Below, in pieces: positions 5,189 to 8,580 of a stretch of 8,580 nt of DNA. A program made the position numbers and the translations under genes. The notes under the pieces were generated by a model that saw only the letters and a program-made list of their open reading frames with translations, was not told the DNA's origin and did no database searches. This DNA is from RUG11462 sp036308645 (GTDB lineage: Bacteria > Bacillota > Clostridia > Oscillospirales > Acutalibacteraceae), in contig JAXJVH010000021.1 in assembly GCA_036308645.1 (NCBI GenBank), positions 1 through 8,580 on the forward strand. Reading direction: 5' to 3'. Within the stretch, counting starts at the first letter, position 1. Every line of letters starts with the position of its first letter.

Positions 5189-7705
5189 TTATTCTTCTGT
5201 TTTCGGCGCAGTTTCATCCGCCAGCGGCTCTACTGCGACTTCTTCAGATGCTTTTTCAGATACTTCTTCCGGTTCTTCTTCCTCTTTTTCGGTAACCGAC
5301 ATTGTAATAATTCGCTCGCCGTCTTTAACTTTCATTACTCGAACGCCTTTTGACGGACGTGCAAATTTTGAAATTGTATCGGCGGCAATTCTGATGATTA
5401 TGCCGTCTGACGAAATAAGAATTACATCTTTATCATTATCAACCATAGCAATTTGAGCAACGTCGCCGAATTTTGCAACACGGTAGTTTGTAAGTCCTTT
5501 ACCGCCTCTTGACTGAACACGGTAATCATCAACGCTCGACTGTCTGCCGTAGCCTGTTTCGGTAACGGTAAGCAACTGTTTGCCCTCTTCGACAACCGCC
5601 ATTCCGACAACCTCGTCGTCTTCACGCAGGGTAATAGCCTTAACGCCTCTTGCGGTACGTCCGAGCGGTCGGGCGTCATTCTCGTTAAAGCGAATTGCCA
5701 TACCTTTTTTAGTTGCAACGATAAGGTCGTCGTCGCCGCTTGTGATATAAGCAAAACGCAATTCATCGCCCTCATCAAGAGTTACCGCATTTACACCGCC
5801 CTTACGGTTGGTCTTATAAACCGAGAACTGCGAACGCTTAACAACGCCGTTTTTAGTTCCCATAACGATATATTTATCGTCCTCAAACTCGCTCATTTTA
5901 AGCATTACGGTTACACGTTCGCCTGATTCAAGCGGTAAAAGGTTTACAATATTAAGACCTTTTGAAGTACGGCTTCCCTCCGGGATAACATAAGCCTTAT
6001 TATGATAAACTCTGCCCTGATTTGTAAAGTAAAGCACATGGTCGTGAGTTGAACAGATAAACATATGCTCGGCGTAGTCTTCATCACGGGTGGTCATACC
6101 TTTAAGTCCCTTACCGCCACGGTTTTGCGCATGGTAAGTGTCAACAGGCAGACGTTTAACATATCCCATTTTGGTAAGTGTAAGCACGCAATCCTCTTCG
6201 GGAATAAGGTCCTCAATATCAACCTCGCCCTCAACGTTTGTAATCTCGGTACGGCGGTCGTCGGCATACTTATCACGAATTTTAAGCGCCTCGTCCTTAA
6301 CAATTTCAAGAATTCTTCTTTCGCTTGAAAGAATATCTTTATAATCCTCAATTTTTGCGTGTAAAGCCTCTAACTCGCTCTCGATTTTTTCTCTTTCCAA
6401 GCCTGTGAGTTGTGCCAAACGCATATCAACGATATGTTTTGCCTGAACTTCATCAATCGGGAAGCGCTCCATAAGGCTTTCTCTTGCTTCCTGAACGGTT
6501 TTTGAACCTCTTATAATCTTGATAACTTCGTCAATGTAATCAAGCGCTACTTTTAAGCCTTCCAAAATATGCGCTCTGTCCTGCGCTTTTTTAAGTTCAA
6601 AACGTGTTCTGCGCTCGATAACGCTTTCCTGATATTTTACATAATGCGAAAGCACATCTTTAAGCGAAAGCGTTTTCGGAACGCCGTCTACAAGCGCAAG
6701 CATTATTACGCCGAAAGTTGTCTGCAACTGCGTATAACTGTAAAGTTTATTAAGAACAACCTGCGGATTAACGTCTTTTTTAAGTTCGACAACTATTTTC
6801 ATACCTGTACGGCTTGAATAGTCGGCTACATCGTCGATACCCTCGATTCTTTTTGAATCGGCAAGTTCAACGATAGATTTAACAAGATTTTTCTTGTTGA
6901 CCTGATAAGGAATTTCGGTAATGATAATTCTGAATTTATTACTGCGTTCTTCCTCAATTTCGGCTCTGCCTCGAACGCAGATTTTACCTCTGCCCGTTGA
7001 GTAAGCGGCACGAATTCCGCTTCTGCCCATAATAATACCGCCGGTCGGGAAATCAGGGCCGGGAAGATAATTGCACATTTCGTCAATAGTCATATCGGGA
7101 TTGTCTATGTAGGCTACCATACAATCGACAACCTCGGCTAAATTATGAGGCGGAATGTTGGTAGTCATACCAACCGCAATACCCATTGAGCCGTTTACCA
7201 GCAAATACGGGATACGTGACGGCAAGGTCTGCGGCTCTTTTAAACGGTCGTCGTAGTTCGGAGAGAAATCAACGGTATCTTTGTCAATATCGGTAAGCAT
7301 TTCAACCGCCATTTTGCTCATTCGAGCCTCGGTATAACGGTATGCGGCGGCAGGGTGGCCGTCAACAGAACCGAAGTTACCGTGACCGTCAATCATCTCA
7401 TAACGCATTGAGAAATCCTGCGCCATTCTTACCAGCGCGTCGTAAACGGAGGCGTCGCCGTGAGGATGATAAGAACCGAGTACCGCACCGACAATATCCG
7501 CACATTTACGGTACGGATTATCAGGGGTTAAGTTTCTCTCATACATTGTATAAAGAATTCTTCTGTGTACCGGTTTTAAGCCGTCGCGAACATCGGGAAG
7601 CGCTCGAGATGTAATAACCGACATTGAATAGTCAAGAAAGGATTTTTGCATTTCATCGACTATTTCGACCGGTATAATTTTTTCGTCTAAACTCAAATTA
7701 TTCAC
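5189..7705 (-). CDS. gyrA: DNA gyrase subunit A
   Basis: GyrA cuts and rejoins DNA in the A2B2 gyrase that introduces negative supercoils. The 838-residue protein has the N-terminal breakage-reunion domain, with catalytic Tyr124 in AAYRYTEAR, and a C-terminal beta-pinwheel. The GyrA box QNRGGKG (527-533), needed for DNA wrapping, separates it from ParC. A second box-like motif QSRGGKG is at 731-737. The last 34 residues are very acidic (EKEEEEPEE and onward). In the quinolone region HPHGDASVYD, Ala85 replaces the E. coli Ser83 and Asp89 matches Asp87. The start at GTG 7705 has AAGGA 5 nt before it. A TTG at 7696 (residue 4), with AGGTGA before it, is an alternative. The start overlaps the upstream gene by 8 nt. 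gyrB is not in the window. Confidence 0.97.
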   Translation of the reverse strand: MNNLSLDEKIIPVEIVDEMQKSFLDYSMSVITSRALPDVRDGLKPVHRRILYTMYERNLTPDNPYRKCADIVGAVLGSYHPHGDASVYDALVRMAQDFSMRYEMIDGHGNFGSVDGHPAAAYRYTEARMSKMAVEMLTDIDKDTVDFSPNYDDRLKEPQTLPSRIPYLLVNGSMGIAVGMTTNIPPHNLAEVVDCMVAYIDNPDMTIDEMCNYLPGPDFPTGGIIMGRSGIRAAYSTGRGKICVRGRAEIEEERSNKFRIIITEIPYQVNKKNLVKSIVELADSKRIEGIDDVADYSSRTGMKIVVELKKDVNPQVVLNKLYSYTQLQTTFGVIMLALVDGVPKTLSLKDVLSHYVKYQESVIERRTRFELKKAQDRAHILEGLKVALDYIDEVIKIIRGSKTVQEARESLMERFPIDEVQAKHIVDMRLAQLTGLEREKIESELEALHAKIEDYKDILSSERRILEIVKDEALKIRDKYADDRRTEITNVEGEVDIEDLIPEEDCVLTLTKMGYVKRLPVDTYHAQNRGGKGLKGMTTRDEDYAEHMFICSTHDHVLYFTNQGRVYHNKAYVIPEGSRTSKGLNIVNLLPLESGERVTVMLKMSEFEDDKYIVMGTKNGVVKRSQFSVYKTNRKGGVNAVTLDEGDELRFAYITSGDDDLIVATKKGMAIRFNENDARPLGRTARGVKAITLREDDEVVGMAVVEEGKQLLTVTETGYGRQSSVDDYRVQSRGGKGLTNYRVAKFGDVAQIAMVDNDKDVILISSDGIIIRIAADTISKFARPSKGVRVMKVKDGERIITMSVTEKEEEEPEEVSEKASEEVAVEPLADETAPKTEE

Positions 7706-8216
7706 CTAATTCCTTGTTTTCTTGTGTTTCATTAGAAACTATATCAGAAAAGTAGTTCAATACTTTTTCAAAACTTTGTTTATTTTCTACTGTAATGCAA
7801 CGTTTCGGAACAGCCATAAGTCTGCCGTCGTCAAGATTTATGATTATATGGTTTTCGCTTTCAAGCACTTTTGAAACATCTTGTTTTATTATGTTCCAGT
7901 CGGCGTCATACGCTTCTACCACAACGTTTATATAATCGTCATAAGCCGTAAGCACGGTTAACTCGCCTGTTGTAGAACTTTTTAACGTATTTTCCTCGTT
8001 TTTCTTATAACCGAAATACGCAAAAGTGTTTGCAAACAAAAGCGCTATTATTAATGAGTATGTTACAGGCTCGCTCGGTACAAAGGTTAGCACAATAAGC
8101 AGTACCGAGATTGCCGCAATAAGTATCATTTTGTTTTTATAAGGTTTTAACACCCCTGCGGTAAACAGTATTTCCTTTACCTCGTCAGGCGATAAAACAT
8201 AAGATAGTTTGTTCAT
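7698..8216 (-). CDS. YcxB-like small membrane protein
   Basis: The 172-residue protein has a soluble N-terminus of about 28 residues. Two adjacent membrane helices follow (about 29-46 and 51-69), then a C-terminal cytosolic or external domain. The C-terminal pattern INLDDGRLMAVPKRCIT (126-142), followed by a helix FEKVLNYF, resembles the YcxB-like family, in which a short strand, a PKR motif and a helix end the protein. The function of that family is unknown, and membership here is judged by eye. ATG 8216 has GGGAG (8232-8228) 11 nt before it. The 3' end overlaps the gyrA start by 8 nt, so gyrA translation is probably coupled to this gene. It may be the first gene of the leftward operon. I saw no convincing promoter in the repeat-rich region before it. 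Confidence 0.8.
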   Translation of the reverse strand: MNKLSYVLSPDEVKEILFTAGVLKPYKNKMILIAAISVLLIVLTFVPSEPVTYSLIIALLFANTFAYFGYKKNEENTLKSSTTGELTVLTAYDDYINVVVEAYDADWNIIKQDVSKVLESENHIIINLDDGRLMAVPKRCITVENKQSFEKVLNYFSDIVSNETQENKELGE

Positions 8217-8328
8217 TTTTTACATTGCTCCCATTAAGTACTAATGTTTAAGTATGCGTTCTCTCCCTCACAAGCATTGTTTTAAATTTGTAGGGTCAAT
8301 AGTTTTTTTCAAAAAAAGTATACTTCAA

Positions 8329-8356
8329 GCGGTACGCCGAGGTCGTCGTACCCTAC
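8329..8356 (-). repeat. TGTAGGG-family hairpin with GGTACG stem
   Basis: On the minus strand this reads GTAGGGTACGACG, then ACCT, then CGGCGTACCGC. GGTACG (8331-8336) pairs with CGTACC (8347-8352) on the plus strand, and CG/CG pairs continue inside after one mismatch. The lead GTAGGG is shared with the other copies while the stem is different. Confidence 0.65.
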
Positions 8357-8391
8357 GGTATCAAATAAAATTAACAGAATTTTATCCACAT

Positions 8392-8419
8392 TGTAGGGCG
8401 GTTTGCCTACAAACCGCCG
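8392..8419 (+). repeat. TGTAGGG-family hairpin with GGCGGTTTG stem
   Basis: TGTAGGGCGGTTTG is followed by loop CCTA and CAAACCGCCG. The stem GGCGGTTTG (8397-8405) with CAAACCGCC (8410-8418) is a perfect 9 bp. It is the best-paired member of the family in the window and the intact counterpart of the copy at 3749-3776. Confidence 0.75.
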
Positions 8420-8451
8420 TTTGTCAAATTACCGATAATCTTCTTTGCAAC

Positions 8452-8485
8452 TGCCTCCCTTGTTAAGGGGAGGGGGACGGCTTTT
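8452..8485 (-). repeat. Truncated copy of the three-hairpin repeat
   Basis: CCTCCCTT-GTTA-AGGGGAGG (8454-8473), followed by GGACGGCTTTTT, matches the middle hairpin and the beginning of the CACGGC hairpin of the end element, in the same orientation as the full copy at 8499-8580. The closing half GCCGTG is missing. It thus forms a partial tandem pair with the right-end copy. Confidence 0.6.
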
Positions 8486-8498
8486 TATATCAAGATGA

Positions 8499-8580
8499 TG
8501 TTGGAGTTTCAACACATATCGCCTCCCTCTGACGAGTGAGGTGGCACGGCTTTTGCCGTGTCGGAAGGAGAGAATAAAGA
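8499..8580 (-). repeat. Three-hairpin intergenic repeat, right copy (inverted)
   Basis: On the plus strand the order is TGTTG-GAGTTT-CAACA (8499-8514), CCTCCCTC-TGAC-GAGTGAGG (8522-8541, one mismatch) and CACGGC-TTTT-GCCGTG (8545-8560). This is the left-end element (1-86) read backwards, with a few substitutions and small length changes. The TGTTG/CAACA hairpin faces inward, toward the genes, at both ends. The element probably continues past the window end. Confidence 0.8.

Larger units (their letters stand above)
8217..8580. other. Gene-free, repeat-rich right end
   Basis: I see no credible gene in these 364 bases; the plus-strand frame at 8254-8466 crosses repeats and has no ribosome binding site. 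Contents are two TGTAGGG-family hairpins (8329-8356, 8392-8419), a truncated lead TGTAGGGTCAAT (8289-8300), a T7-C-A7 stretch (8303-8317) next to the palindrome AAGTATACTT (8316-8325), and two copies of the end-type repeat (8452-8485, 8499-8580). The promoter of the leftward operon should be here, but I cannot place it. TATACT at 8322-8317 on the minus strand lacks a good -35 box. Confidence 0.75.

Noticed and set aside
4896..5456. Plus-strand open frame of 186 codons
   Set aside because: It is antisense to the end of gyrA and the start of ackA, has low-complexity composition (runs of Ser/Phe), and has no ribosome binding site. Both real genes have complete family motifs on the other strand.
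5189..7705. Alternative identity as topoisomerase IV subunit A (parC)
   Set aside because: An intact GyrA box (QNRGGKG), a second box-like motif and an acidic tail favour gyrA, and there is no parE neighbour.
8230..8260. Two TTAAGTA direct repeats, 14 bp apart (8234-8240, 8248-8254), as a regulator site for the leftward operon
   Set aside because: The motif is short and AT-rich in an AT-rich context. With no promoter located and no second site elsewhere, chance is a sufficient explanation.
1..8580. Composite transposon or genomic island bounded by the inverted end repeats
   Set aside because: There is no transposase, integrase or accessory cargo. The genes are core functions, and repeat-limited contig ends explain the symmetry better.

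Overview
The window looks like an ordinary chromosomal stretch from an uncultured, spore-forming gut Firmicute, probably of the class Clostridia (Oscillospiraceae/Ruminococcaceae type). The lineage is inferred from three things: an intact spoIIP sporulation hydrolase gene, the GyrA quinolone-region signature (HPHGDASVYD), and intergenic hairpin repeats of a style I associate with such genomes. The sequence is moderately AT-rich. The two window ends carry inverted copies of the same repeat, which is what a short-read contig broken at repeats would look like (inference).

Layout. Left end (1-122): a three-hairpin repeat, then lexA (+, 123-713). Region 714-1109 has no gene and holds a mosaic of repeats: two copies of a 122-bp element, a degenerate piece of the end repeat between them, and a 14-bp palindromic tandem repeat that runs into the 3' end of spoIIP (-, 1110-2246). 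A short divergent region (2247-2323) holds a good SigE-like promoter for spoIIP and the ribosome binding site of nnrD (+, 2324-3187). nnrD overlaps a small lipoprotein gene (+, 3180-3680). Region 3681-3959 carries three hairpin repeats and a perfect 15-bp bidirectional terminator. After that comes a leftward cluster, in transcription order: a YcxB-like membrane protein (8216-7698), gyrA (7705-5189) and ackA (5162-3960). The right end (8217-8580) holds only repeats.

Functions. LexA is the self-cleaving SOS repressor and GyrA is the A subunit of DNA gyrase. SpoIIP degrades septal peptidoglycan during engulfment. NnrD repairs damaged (hydrated) NAD(P)H, and AckA makes ATP and acetate from acetyl phosphate. 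The lipoprotein and the YcxB-like protein have no assigned function. The leftward genes are spaced like an operon (8-nt overlap, then a 26-nt gap), but linking gyrase to acetate kinase suggests shared expression, not a shared pathway.

I found no mobile-element protein, defence system, CRISPR array, tRNA or rRNA. The most interesting signal is the intergenic repeats, above all a family of hairpins that keep a TGTAGGG-like lead while the stem sequence changes and the pairing is preserved. Also of interest are a probable ATT start codon for the lipoprotein, the SigE-like promoter, and the natural alanine in the GyrA quinolone-binding position.
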